Below are positions 6,532-13,984 of a stretch of 14,846 nt of DNA, piece by piece. The notes under the pieces were generated by a model that did not search any database, was not told where the DNA came from, and saw only the letters and a program-made list of their open reading frames with translations. This DNA is from JAEMQF01 sp031396305. GTDB lineage: Bacteria > Pseudomonadota > Gammaproteobacteria > Burkholderiales > Burkholderiaceae_C. How positions within the stretch are numbered: position 1 is the first letter of the stretch; each line of letters opens with the position of its first letter. The position numbers and the translations under genes are program-made. Where the stretch lies: the NCBI GenBank assembly GCA_031396305.1, contig JANNKM010000507.1, positions 1 to 14,846 on the forward strand, read 5' to 3'.

Positions 6532-6609
6532 GGGAGAGACTCAAAGTGACATCACGCGGCGCGATCGAGGCCTGCCTCTATCTCTTTTCGGGCGTGTACC
6601 GGACCCGGG

Positions 6610-6638
6610 ATTATGGTCTGAACGGTGCTCTATGGAAG
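6610..6638 (-). promoter_or_regulatory. Candidate promoter of the S1C protease gene
   Basis: On the minus strand CATAAT (6615-6610) matches five of six -10 positions, with CTTCCA (6638-6633) 17 bases upstream as a poor -35. It lies in the 163-base region shared with pdxA and would give a leader of about 70 bases. I see no comparable promoter on the plus strand for pdxA. Confidence 0.25.
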
Positions 6639-6694
6639 GGCAGTTCGGGCATGGACGCGTCGATGCGCGACGCTGCCTTGGCTACCAACGTGCG

Positions 6695-7774
6695 ATGACA
6701 CCCGACGTGTCAGGCTCGGCGAAGCGGCGCGATGCGACGCGCCTTCCCATCGCACTGACGATGGGCGACGCCTGCGGCATCGGCCCGGAAATCATCGCCA
6801 AGCTGTGGCGGTCACCGCCCGCGTCGGGCTGTTTCGTGATCGGCGACATCGGCGTGATGCGACGAGCCGTGGCGCAAGTCGGCGGGGGGCTTGCGGTCGC
6901 TCGCATCACGTCGGCAGAGGATGCATTTGCCGTGCCGCCGGCTTGTGTGCCGGTTCTGCAGGTCGATGCGATTGCGGCCGACTTGATCAATGCACCGATC
7001 GGACAGGTCGACGCCCGTGCCGGCCAAGCTGCGGCTGCCTGCATTGAGGTGGCCGTTCGGCTGGCGCTGACTGGTGCCGCAGGTGCGATCGTCACCGCGC
7101 CGATCAACAAGGAGGCGCTCGCCGCGGCGGGCGTGCCCTATCCTGGGCACACCGAGATGCTGCAAGCGTTGGCCGCGAAGGGCTCGCCGGCCCCGGTGCG
7201 GATGATGCTCGCGAACGAACAGCTTCGCGTCGTATTGGTGACGATTCATCTGTCGCTGCGCAAGGCGATCGACGCCGTCACTTACGACGCCGTGTTGGAG
7301 ACGATCCGGATCGCGCACCGCAGCGCACCCCGATGGGGGCAGGCGCGGCCTCGAATCGCCGTTGCCGGCTTGAACCCTCATGCGGGGGAAGGCGGGATGT
7401 TTGGCGACGAAGAGCAGCGAGTGATTGCGCCCGCCGTCGCCGCGGCGCAGGCCGAGGGCATTGATGCGCAAGGGCCGTTTGCTCCTGACACCGTCTTCAT
7501 GCGTGCCCGCAATGCGCCAGCGTCAGAGGACGCGTTGCCAGGGAAGGGGCACGCGGGAGAGTTCGACATCGTCGTGGCCATGACGCATGACCATGGCCTG
7601 ATTCCGGTCAAGTACCTGGGCGTCGAGGACGGCGTCAATGTCACGCTCGGCTTGCCCTTCATTCGCGCCAGTCCCGACCACGGTACCGCTTTCGACATTG
7701 CCGGCACCGGAACGGCGGATCCGTCGAGCTTGATGGCTGCGCTTCGCTTGGTGCGTCGCTGGGCAGACGCCTGA
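6695..7774 (+). CDS. pdxA: PdxA-family NAD-dependent dehydrogenase (4-hydroxythreonine-4-phosphate dehydrogenase or PdxA2-like paralogue)
   Basis: PdxA oxidises 4-phosphohydroxy-L-threonine for pyridoxal phosphate synthesis; PdxA2 paralogues act on other sugar-acid phosphates. The product has 359 residues against 330-345 usual. Conserved blocks are LTMGD-ACGIGPEI (21-33), TAPINKEAL (134-142), PGHTEML (150-156), GLNPHAGEGGMFGDEE (225-240) and RASPDHGTAFDIAG (324-337). The three metal-binding histidines appear as His185, His229 and His298. Oddities are GDAC where GDPA is usual, MTHDHG where MYHDQG is usual, and a roughly 12-residue insertion at about 271-288. The ATG at 6695 was chosen for its short distance to the fold, but no clear ribosome binding site supports it, and an ATG at 6632 is an alternative. 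ksgA, a common partner of true pdxA, is not adjacent, so the paralogue question is open. Confidence 0.85.
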   Translation: MTPDVSGSAKRRDATRLPIALTMGDACGIGPEIIAKLWRSPPASGCFVIGDIGVMRRAVAQVGGGLAVARITSAEDAFAVPPACVPVLQVDAIAADLINAPIGQVDARAGQAAAACIEVAVRLALTGAAGAIVTAPINKEALAAAGVPYPGHTEMLQALAAKGSPAPVRMMLANEQLRVVLVTIHLSLRKAIDAVTYDAVLETIRIAHRSAPRWGQARPRIAVAGLNPHAGEGGMFGDEEQRVIAPAVAAAQAEGIDAQGPFAPDTVFMRARNAPASEDALPGKGHAGEFDIVVAMTHDHGLIPVKYLGVEDGVNVTLGLPFIRASPDHGTAFDIAGTGTADPSSLMAALRLVRRWADA

Positions 7775-7807
7775 AGGTGCGACAAACGCGCGGACCCTTG
7801 CAACTCC

Positions 7808-10324
7808 TCAATGGGCAGTGTGTGTCAGCAACTCCGCAAGTTGCTTGCGGGTCCGGTGCGACGCGCGGTCCATCAAGTACTTGTGTTCAAAGGCTCGAAA
7901 GCGGCCGGTCTCGCACATGCGGGTCAGCATGCGTGATGTGACGGACATTGTTTCCCGAAACTTCTTGCCACGCGCAAAGACGAAAAACTGGCGACCCGGA
8001 CTCATGTACGTCAGGCGAACCTTCTGCCAGTCGTCCTTCAAATGCATCTGATAGACGAATCCGAGTTGGATGTGATCAAACAATTGCGCTCCGCGCATGG
8101 GTTCATCGTCTTCAGTGTCGCTCGCATTGATCGCTTCGGTCCGGGAGTCTTGTCCCGATTCCGGCTGTTCCGCGTCGTCATTCGGCGACTCGGAGTCCGC
8201 CCCCAGTCCGAGGTCGAGCGTATCGCTCCAGTTGATGTTCGATTCGGCCACCAGCCCCACGGCTATGGCTTCTTCTGCAGTGAAGCGATGTTCGATGTCG
8301 ACGATGTCTGCCAGGACCGGAAGGGGCCCCTGCGCGCTCACCGCAGCTGCCCCCGGGACGGGCGTCTTGAGCGCGGCATCAAGTTGCTTGAGCAACATGT
8401 TGTGGTCAAGATCGGAGAGGGGCTTCCCCTTGAGTGATTCGGCGTGTGCCGGCAGCAGCTTGCCGAAGAATTCCTTCTGCGCGACCTCCGACCAGCCAAT
8501 GAATCTCATGCCCTCGTTCAGGTCCTTCATCAACTGCGGCAGCTGCGACAGGAACTTCTTGCGCAGAGCCGGCGTGCCCTGCGGCTGAATGCTCATGATC
8601 AGGTCACGTCCGGTCCGCTTGTAGCGGGCCAGACGCTCCGACTGGTTTCCGTCGCGGCTGACAGCGAGCACCAGCGCCTGACTCCAGACCTGTGCGAGGA
8701 AGTCGCCGAGGTAGTCGGGCAGGGACAGCGGTGATAGTGCGTCCCGCAGCTGCTGCATGTAGCGTTGCTGAATGCGCAGCTCAGACTCTTTGTCCGCGAA
8801 CGTACCCACTGCGCCAGTCTGCTCGGCCTGGGCTTTCGTCTGGCCTGCAATGAAGGTCTCGAGTGCTTCCAGCTTGATTTCGTAAAGGTCGAGCCGATCG
8901 AAATCGCCATCGACAACTTCCTGGACGAGATCGCGAATTCGCGTGATGAAGTCCAGACCGGGCCCATCGTCGAAGTCATCGAAGGCACAAGCCAGCGACG
9001 CCATCCGATTCACAAAGCGGCGCACCGGATGGCGGCGCGTGGAGAAGAAGCTGCCATCGCTCAATGCGACGCGCAACACTGGAAGCTGCAAACGCGCGAT
9101 CTGGCGTGCCATGTGCGGCGACACGCTTGAATCAGAAAGAATCTGATCGAACAGACTACCCACAACATCGATCACCATGTGATCGAGCTTGCCCGAAGTG
9201 GCCTGCCTCAACTCGTCGCGGTTCGCATGAATGAGGTTCACCGCCATCAGGCCAGACTGCGACTGACTCGCGGGAAACTGCACGCCGTGGCTGGACGGCT
9301 GGGTGGGCAGGATCCTGTTCACGGCGCCGGCAGCTCCAGGATCGTGGCCATGATCCGTCGCAACACCGGCCGAGAACGGTGTCGTCGCGAGCATCGTCAA
9401 GCGCCGCAACAGATTCATCATCTGTGCGTCGGCAGCGGCGGTAGCAGAAGGGCTGTGCATGTCCAGACCGCCGCGCCCGCTGGTATCGCCCGTTCGGGCG
9501 CGTTCACCTGTAGCATCGAGCAGGCCGCTGCGCGACGAGATTCCGCCGCGCGAGCTTGTGGGTCCGTTCGGGTCCAGCGTACCCGGGGGTGACAGCGTTG
9601 CGTAGCCAGAGTTTGCAGATCCGAGCGCAACCCCCGGGCCTTCGACACTTCGCACCGTCATTGCGGCCGGCTTGATGCCGCGCAACTTCAAGTCACTCAG
9701 GATCTCGGAGTAACACGCGGGCATCGCTCGGGCGAGTGTCTGACCGAGGTCGCGCGCCAGAAGTTTGCGCACCTCGCGCTCTTCGCTCACAGCCTCAATG
9801 GCGCGGTACATTGCCGTACCGAGAACTTCGGCGCGCAGCGGATTACCCTGTTCCGATCCCGGCGCGGAGCGGGTCAAAGCGTTCATGTATGAACCAAGCT
9901 CGCGCAACTGGGCATCACACTCGTGGGCGATCATTTGTGTGATGCGATCGGCATGCAGCCGCTCCTCGACCTCGTCTTCTTCGACAAGGCTGAGGGACTC
10001 CCAATCGGCGACAGCCGTTGCGCGCTTGGCTGGCTGGCGTTGCGCGAGCTCCTGGCTCATCTTCTCGCCGAGGACATCCCTGAACACTCTGTGAAACTCA
10101 CCCATGCTGCGCAGCAGGTCCTGCTGCGCCGACAGCATCTGTTCGCGCTCGGCGGCGCGGGGTGTTGATCGGGCCATCGTGCCCAGAACTTCAGACACGC
10201 GTTCGGCGACCGCGGCGGCGGTCACCTTGACTTGACTCATCGCCGCTTCCAGGGCGGACTGTAATCGCGGTTCAGTAGGTCGCATCGGGGCCAGGCATGA
10301 CGCCTTGCTGGCGTTGACGGCCAT
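7808..10324 (-). CDS. DUF1631-family protein of unknown function
   Basis: This is a large, probably cytoplasmic protein of about 838 residues with no signal peptide or membrane helix. I recognise it as DUF1631-like from the central block LQLPVLRVALSDGSFFS, directly followed by RRHPVRRFVNRMA. Such proteins are sometimes misnamed thymidine phosphorylase. The order is an alpha-helical N-terminal region (about 20-215), a Gly/Ser/Pro-rich linker (about 228-300), a helical core (about 360-655), an acidic linker (about 705-742, rich in Asp, Glu and Ser), and a C-terminal domain of about 90 residues beginning QLFDHIQLGFVYQM. That domain, with KVRLTYMSPGRQFFVF, vaguely resembles PilZ-like beta-barrels, but the arginine and DxSxxG motifs for c-di-GMP are not evident. 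The start is uncertain: ATG at 10324 is chosen, with TTG at 10333 and ATG at 10285 as alternatives. It converges on pdxA. Confidence 0.82.
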   Translation of the reverse strand: MAVNASKASCLAPMRPTEPRLQSALEAAMSQVKVTAAAVAERVSEVLGTMARSTPRAAEREQMLSAQQDLLRSMGEFHRVFRDVLGEKMSQELAQRQPAKRATAVADWESLSLVEEDEVEERLHADRITQMIAHECDAQLRELGSYMNALTRSAPGSEQGNPLRAEVLGTAMYRAIEAVSEEREVRKLLARDLGQTLARAMPACYSEILSDLKLRGIKPAAMTVRSVEGPGVALGSANSGYATLSPPGTLDPNGPTSSRGGISSRSGLLDATGERARTGDTSGRGGLDMHSPSATAAADAQMMNLLRRLTMLATTPFSAGVATDHGHDPGAAGAVNRILPTQPSSHGVQFPASQSQSGLMAVNLIHANRDELRQATSGKLDHMVIDVVGSLFDQILSDSSVSPHMARQIARLQLPVLRVALSDGSFFSTRRHPVRRFVNRMASLACAFDDFDDGPGLDFITRIRDLVQEVVDGDFDRLDLYEIKLEALETFIAGQTKAQAEQTGAVGTFADKESELRIQQRYMQQLRDALSPLSLPDYLGDFLAQVWSQALVLAVSRDGNQSERLARYKRTGRDLIMSIQPQGTPALRKKFLSQLPQLMKDLNEGMRFIGWSEVAQKEFFGKLLPAHAESLKGKPLSDLDHNMLLKQLDAALKTPVPGAAAVSAQGPLPVLADIVDIEHRFTAEEAIAVGLVAESNINWSDTLDLGLGADSESPNDDAEQPESGQDSRTEAINASDTEDDEPMRGAQLFDHIQLGFVYQMHLKDDWQKVRLTYMSPGRQFFVFARGKKFRETMSVTSRMLTRMCETGRFRAFEHKYLMDRASHRTRKQLAELLTHTAH

Positions 10325-10402
10325 GCCGGTCAAAGTGCCGGCCGGCTCGATAGTGGACAGTATGGGCCTGGTTGCCGTACCCGATGCGACGGCCGCGAGC
10401 GA

Positions 10403-10831
10403 CTATCGCTTCAGTGCGTCGCGAATTTCACGAAGCAGCATCACATCCTCCGGTGTCGGGGCGGGAGGTGCCGGCGGGGCGGCCTTCTTCATCCGATTGA
10501 TCTGCTTGACCATCATGAAAATGATGAATGCGAGGATCACGAAGTTCAGGGCGACTGTGATGAAATTTCCGTAAGCAAAAAGAGGCACGCCAGCCTTGGT
10601 CAATGCGTCGTAGGTCAAGGGGCCCTTGAAGTCCGCGGGAGGTGCGGACAGCATTAGGAAGAGGTTGGAAAAATCCAGTCCGCCCAGCACCCTGCCGACC
10701 AGGGGCATGATGATGTCCTTGACCAGGGAGTCGACGATCTTTCCGAAAGCGGCGCCGATGATCACGCCCACCGCAAGGTCGACGACGCTACCCCTGGACA
10801 CGAAATCCTTGAACTCGGTTGCGAGGCTCAT
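10403..10831 (-). CDS. mscL: Large-conductance mechanosensitive channel
   Basis: MscL is a pentameric inner-membrane channel that opens under membrane tension and releases solutes during osmotic downshock. The product has 142 residues, typical for the family. The amphipathic N-terminus MSLATEFKDFVSRG leads to the first membrane helix VVDLAVGVIIGAAFGKIVDSL (16-36); the second helix is about 90-109 (NFITVALNFVILAFIIFMMV). A Pro/Ala-rich linker (117-125) joins the C-terminal helical bundle EDVMLLREIRDALKR. The usual RGN before the first helix is RGS here. AGGAG lies 10 bases upstream of the ATG on the minus strand. The gene is divergent from petABC and followed on the same strand by the DUF1631 gene 78 bases later, so both might share a transcript. 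Confidence 0.96.
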   Translation of the reverse strand: MSLATEFKDFVSRGSVVDLAVGVIIGAAFGKIVDSLVKDIIMPLVGRVLGGLDFSNLFLMLSAPPADFKGPLTYDALTKAGVPLFAYGNFITVALNFVILAFIIFMMVKQINRMKKAAPPAPPAPTPEDVMLLREIRDALKR

Positions 10832-10910
10832 GTGCTTGTCTCCTGTTCGATCGATGGTTGGACGTCTTGAAGTCGCCGGCCCGCTCCATCATGGTTCGGT
10901 CCGGTCAGCG

Positions 10911-10938
10911 AGTATTTCAGAACCTTGATAGCGGTCAA
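10911..10938 (-). promoter_or_regulatory. Candidate sigma-70 promoter of mscL
   Basis: On the minus strand TTGACC (10938-10933) is followed after 16 bases by AATACT (10916-10911), preceded by TG in extended -10 spacing. This gives five of six and four of six consensus matches and a leader of about 70 bases ending at the mscL ribosome binding site. Confidence 0.4.
10925..10938. promoter_or_regulatory. FNR/ANR-like box in the mscL-petA divergent region
   Basis: TTGAT-AGCG-GTCAA matches nine of ten defined bases of the FNR consensus TTGAT-N4-ATCAA. It overlaps the candidate -35 of mscL and lies about 150 bases before petA. Oxygen-responsive control of a bc1 operon would make sense biologically, but one mismatch and the overlap with a -35 (whose GGTCAA explains half of the site) leave coincidence possible. 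Confidence 0.35.
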
Positions 10939-10957
10939 GACGCGCGAGCCCGCGTGG

Positions 10958-10982
10958 GCCTTGATCAACGTTGCATCAAGGC
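10958..10982. repeat. Perfect 8-bp inverted repeat around an internal palindrome (possible operator)
   Basis: GCCTTGAT at 10958-10965 and ATCAAGGC at 10975-10982 are perfect inverse copies, and the 9-base centre contains the palindrome CAACGTTG when extended by one flanking base. It sits between the candidate mscL promoter and petA. The half-site CTTGAT recurs at 10924-10929. No T-run follows, so it is not a terminator; a regulator binding site is one explanation. Confidence 0.4.
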
Positions 10983-11041
10983 GCACCTCGCTCCCGGACG
11001 GGCACCCATGCTGTCCATCGGGAAGCACTTGACACCTCCGA

Positions 11042-11047
11042 TAGAAT
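11042..11047 (+). promoter_or_regulatory. Candidate -10 element of petABC
   Basis: TAGAAT at 11042-11047 matches five of six -10 positions and would start transcription about 35 bases before petA. A perfect TTGACA at 11029-11034 is present but only seven bases upstream, too near to act as its -35; no good hexamer lies at the normal spacing. Confidence 0.35.
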
Positions 11048-11088
11048 CCAGGGTTGGCCCTGAGACGACCAGACCATCGAGGTGATAA

Positions 11089-11688
11089 ATGAGTGAACCG
11101 CGGATCGATGACGACAAGCGCACCTGGCTGATCGCGACGGGCTGCGCCGGTGCGATCGGCGGCGGATTTTCCGCCTTTCCATTCATTGCCAGTGTTCAAC
11201 CGTCAGAGCGGGCCCGCGCTGCGGGGGCTGCGGTCGAGGTCGACATCGCCACGCTCCAACCCGGGGAACGGCTGACAGTCGAGTGGCGTGGCAAGCCGGT
11301 GTGGATCGTCAAACGCACACCGGAACAACTCGAGTCACTGAGGAAAGTCGATGCGTTGCTGGCCGACCCAGCTTCGGCTCGCAAGCCCGATGAGCTCACT
11401 CCCGAGTACGCTCGCAATACACATCGCTCGATCAAGCCGGAGGTGTTCGTCACCGTCGGAATCTGCTCGCACCTGGGTTGTTCGCCGACCGAGAAATTCC
11501 AACCCGGTGCGCAACCTTCGTTGCCCGACGATTGGGCAGGCGGCTTCCTATGCCCTTGCCACGGATCGACATTTGACATGGCTGGGCGCGTCTACAAGAA
11601 CAAGCCCGCGCCGGACAACCTGGAGGTGCCTCCGCACATGTACCTGTCGGAAAGCCGGTTGATCATCGGTGAAGACAAGAAGGCCTGA
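11089..11688 (+). CDS. petA: Ubiquinol-cytochrome c reductase iron-sulfur (Rieske) subunit
   Basis: PetA carries the 2Fe-2S cluster of cytochrome bc1 and shuttles electrons from quinol to cytochrome c1 on the periplasmic side. It has 199 residues. An N-terminal anchor follows KRTWLIATG (11-19), with the hydrophobic span about 14-35. The cluster motifs are CSHLGC at 126-131 (ligands Cys126, His128) and CPCHGS at 155-160 (ligands Cys155, His158), with Cys131 and Cys157 as the expected disulfide. Rieske proteins are normally exported folded by Tat. The motif here has Lys-Arg where Arg-Arg is usual, and a complete tatABC lies about 6 kb upstream. GAGGTG (11079-11084) supports the ATG. petB begins 38 bases after the stop. 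Confidence 0.97.
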   Translation: MSEPRIDDDKRTWLIATGCAGAIGGGFSAFPFIASVQPSERARAAGAAVEVDIATLQPGERLTVEWRGKPVWIVKRTPEQLESLRKVDALLADPASARKPDELTPEYARNTHRSIKPEVFVTVGICSHLGCSPTEKFQPGAQPSLPDDWAGGFLCPCHGSTFDMAGRVYKNKPAPDNLEVPPHMYLSESRLIIGEDKKA

Positions 11689-11726
11689 TCGGCGGCGAAG
11701 CACGGCAGGACCCTGGAGAGCAAGAA

Positions 11727-13190
11727 ATGGCTGAATTGAAGGTCGCGAGGGCAGACGCATCGCTCGCGGAAAAGTTGATGACGTGGGTCGACAACCGGTT
11801 TCCGGCGACCAAGCTCTACAAGGAGCACATGTCGGAGTACTACGCGCCGAAGAACTTCAACATCTGGTACGTCTTCGGCTCGTTGTCATTGCTGGTGCTG
11901 GTGATCCAGATCGTCACTGGAATCTTCCTGACGATGCACTACAAGCCTGACTCGGCGCTCGCGTTCGCCTCGGTCGAGTACATCATGCGCGACGTGCCAT
12001 GGGGCTGGCTGATTCGCTACATGCACTCCACGGGCGCGTCGGCGTTTTTTGTCGTCGTGTATCTGCACATGTTCCGCGGCCTGCTCTACGGAAGCTACCG
12101 CAAGCCTCGCGAACTGGTCTGGATTTTCGGCTGCGCGATTTTCCTGTGCCTGATGGCCGAGGCTTTCATGGGCTACTTGCTGCCCTGGGGGCAAATGAGC
12201 TACTGGGGTGCGCAGGTCATCGTCAACCTGTTTGCAGCCGTGCCCCTGATCGGTCCCGACCTGGCGCTGCTGATCAGAGGCGACTATGTGGTCGGGGATG
12301 CGACGCTGAATCGCTTCTTCGCGTTCCATGTGATCGCGATACCGCTCGTCCTGGTGGGTCTGGTCGCGGCCCACATCATGGCCCTGCACGAAGTGGGGTC
12401 CAACAACCCGGACGGCGTTGAGATCAAGGCCAAGCTGGGAAGTGACGGGCGCCCGCTGGACGGTATTCCGTTCCACCCGTATTACACGGTGCATGACATC
12501 TTCGCCGTGAGCGTATTCCTGTTGATCTTCAGTGCCATCGTCTTTTTCGCGCCCGAGTTCGGCGGCTACTTCCTCGAGTACAACAATTTCATTCCAGCCG
12601 ACCCGTTGAAGACACCCACGCACATTGCGCCGGTGTGGTACTTCATGCCGTACTACTCAATGCTGCGGGCAACGAACGACCAGATGATGGCGGTGCTGTC
12701 GATCATCGTTGCCGTGGCAGCAGTGCTGGCGGTCCGGAAATCGAAGATGACGGGTTTTTGGAAGATTGCCATCGCTGCGGGGGCCGTCGTGCTGATCGTG
12801 CTGTTCGGCGGCTTGAAGACGTTGCTTTCGGCGCTGGGCTTGGTCGGATTGGCCCAGTGGTCTTTGCTGGCGGGCTTTGAGGCCAAGTTTTGGGGAGTCG
12901 TGGTCATGGGAGGGGCGGTCATGGTGCTGTTCTTCCTGCCCTGGCTCGATCACTGCCCCGTGAAGTCGATTCGGCATCGGCCGGGCTGGCACAAGTGGTT
13001 GTATGCAGGGTTCGTCCTTTTCTTTCTTGTGCTGGGGTACCTTGGATCGCAGCCACCATCGGACGCCGGGAACTATGTTTCCCAGATCGGTACGCTCGCA
13101 TATTTCGGGTTTCTCCTGTTGATGCCTTGGTGGAGCCGGCTCGGCCGCTTCGCGCCGGTGCCCGAGCGCGTGACCTTCACCGCGCACTGA
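11727..13190 (+). CDS. petB: Cytochrome b of the bc1 complex
   Basis: This is the membrane core of complex III, holding two b hemes and both quinone sites. It has 487 residues with eight or more predicted membrane spans. Heme ligands are expected at His100 and His114 in RYMHSTGASAFFVVVYLHMFRG, and at His201 and His216 in the helix starting FFAFHVIAIP. The quinol-oxidation motif is APVWYFMPYYSMLRA (301-315). The second histidine pair is spaced by 15 rather than the 14 of mitochondrial-type proteins; both this and PVWY are, as I recall, normal in beta- and gammaproteobacteria. GGAG at 11715-11718 lies eight bases before the ATG. The C-terminal part contains extra hydrophobic segments (about 347-373 and 386-405) leading to HCPVKSIRHRPGWHKW. 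petC starts 23 bases after the stop. Confidence 0.97.
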   Translation: MAELKVARADASLAEKLMTWVDNRFPATKLYKEHMSEYYAPKNFNIWYVFGSLSLLVLVIQIVTGIFLTMHYKPDSALAFASVEYIMRDVPWGWLIRYMHSTGASAFFVVVYLHMFRGLLYGSYRKPRELVWIFGCAIFLCLMAEAFMGYLLPWGQMSYWGAQVIVNLFAAVPLIGPDLALLIRGDYVVGDATLNRFFAFHVIAIPLVLVGLVAAHIMALHEVGSNNPDGVEIKAKLGSDGRPLDGIPFHPYYTVHDIFAVSVFLLIFSAIVFFAPEFGGYFLEYNNFIPADPLKTPTHIAPVWYFMPYYSMLRATNDQMMAVLSIIVAVAAVLAVRKSKMTGFWKIAIAAGAVVLIVLFGGLKTLLSALGLVGLAQWSLLAGFEAKFWGVVVMGGAVMVLFFLPWLDHCPVKSIRHRPGWHKWLYAGFVLFFLVLGYLGSQPPSDAGNYVSQIGTLAYFGFLLLMPWWSRLGRFAPVPERVTFTAH

Positions 13191-13213
13191 AGTCAACGCC
13201 GGAGACATCGAAC

Positions 13214-13984
13214 ATGAAGAGGCAATTCTTTGCGGCCTTGGCCGCGCTCGGTTTCGCAGCATCGGTCGCGGCCAGTGAAGGGGGCATGGCCTGGGACAAG
13301 TTCCCCGAGGAGCGCATGACCAATGTGGCCGCGCTGCAAAGCGGGGCCCAGTTGTTCGTCAACTACTGTTTGAATTGCCACTCGGCGGGCTACATGCGCT
13401 TCAACCGGCTGGGTGATCTCGGGCTGACCGAAAGCCAGATCAAGAGCAACCTGCTGTTCACAACCGACAAGGTCGGAGAGACCATGAAAGTCGCGCTCGA
13501 TCCCAAGCAGGCCAAGGAGTGGTTCGGCGCCCTGCCGCCTGATTTGACTGTCATCGCACGCTCGCGCGCTGACATCTCGAAGGGCAGCGGTGCGGACTAT
13601 CTCTACACCTATTTGCGCAGCTACTACCGCGACCCGAGCAAAGCCACAGGTTGGAACAATCTGGCCTTCCCCAATGTGGGAATGCCGCATGTGCTTTGGG
13701 AATTGCAGGGTCAGCGCAGCGCGAAATTTGTCGACGTCAAAGACGCCCATGATTCTTCGAAGGTGGTCCATCGATTCGAAGGTTACGAACCCATTGCGGC
13801 GGGCAGACTGTCGCCGCGTGAGTACGACGAGGCCGTCGCCGATCTGGTCGCCTACCTGCAGTGGATGGGCGAGCCGGCGCAAGGTCAGCGCGTGCGGGTT
13901 GGCGTATGGGTTCTGATCTATCTCGGTCTGTTCATCGTGATCGCGTGGCGGCTCAATGCCAGTTACTGGAAAGACGTGAAGTGA
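13214..13984 (+). CDS. petC: Cytochrome c1 of the bc1 complex
   Basis: Cytochrome c1 takes electrons from the Rieske protein and passes them to soluble or membrane cytochrome c in the periplasm. The product has 256 residues. A signal peptide MKRQFFAALAALGFAASVAA is predicted, with cleavage near residue 20. The c-type heme motif CLNCH is at 52-56, and the sixth ligand is probably Met157 in FPNVGMPHVLW. A C-terminal anchor helix spans about 229-246 and ends in the short tail LNASYWKDVK. The ATG at 13214 was chosen because GGAG (13201-13204) precedes it and the signal peptide follows directly; the frame is open farther upstream inside petB only as shadow. Single-heme, normal-length cytochrome c1, last gene of petABC, with a hairpin terminator overlapping its stop. 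Confidence 0.96.
   Translation: MKRQFFAALAALGFAASVAASEGGMAWDKFPEERMTNVAALQSGAQLFVNYCLNCHSAGYMRFNRLGDLGLTESQIKSNLLFTTDKVGETMKVALDPKQAKEWFGALPPDLTVIARSRADISKGSGADYLYTYLRSYYRDPSKATGWNNLAFPNVGMPHVLWELQGQRSAKFVDVKDAHDSSKVVHRFEGYEPIAAGRLSPREYDEAVADLVAYLQWMGEPAQGQRVRVGVWVLIYLGLFIVIAWRLNASYWKDVK

Noticed and set aside
6389..6694. Long in-frame 5' extension of the PdxA reading frame
   Set aside because: The extension runs antisense to the first codons of the protease gene and shows no PdxA-like sequence; homologues start within about 20 residues of the LTMGD motif.
7775..7807. Terminator in the gap between pdxA and the DUF1631 gene
   Set aside because: Only a five-pair stem around ACAAA can form, and there is no T-tract on either strand.
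9400..9600. Possible frame break in the DUF1631 gene at the Gly/Ser-rich region
   Set aside because: The minus-strand frame stays open through the region and both flanks are in the same frame with family-like sequence; it reads as a flexible linker.
12290..12650. PVWY instead of PEWY and 15-residue heme histidine spacing in cytochrome b as possible novelties
   Set aside because: Both are, to my knowledge, normal for beta- and gammaproteobacterial cytochrome b, so they mark the lineage rather than a new function.
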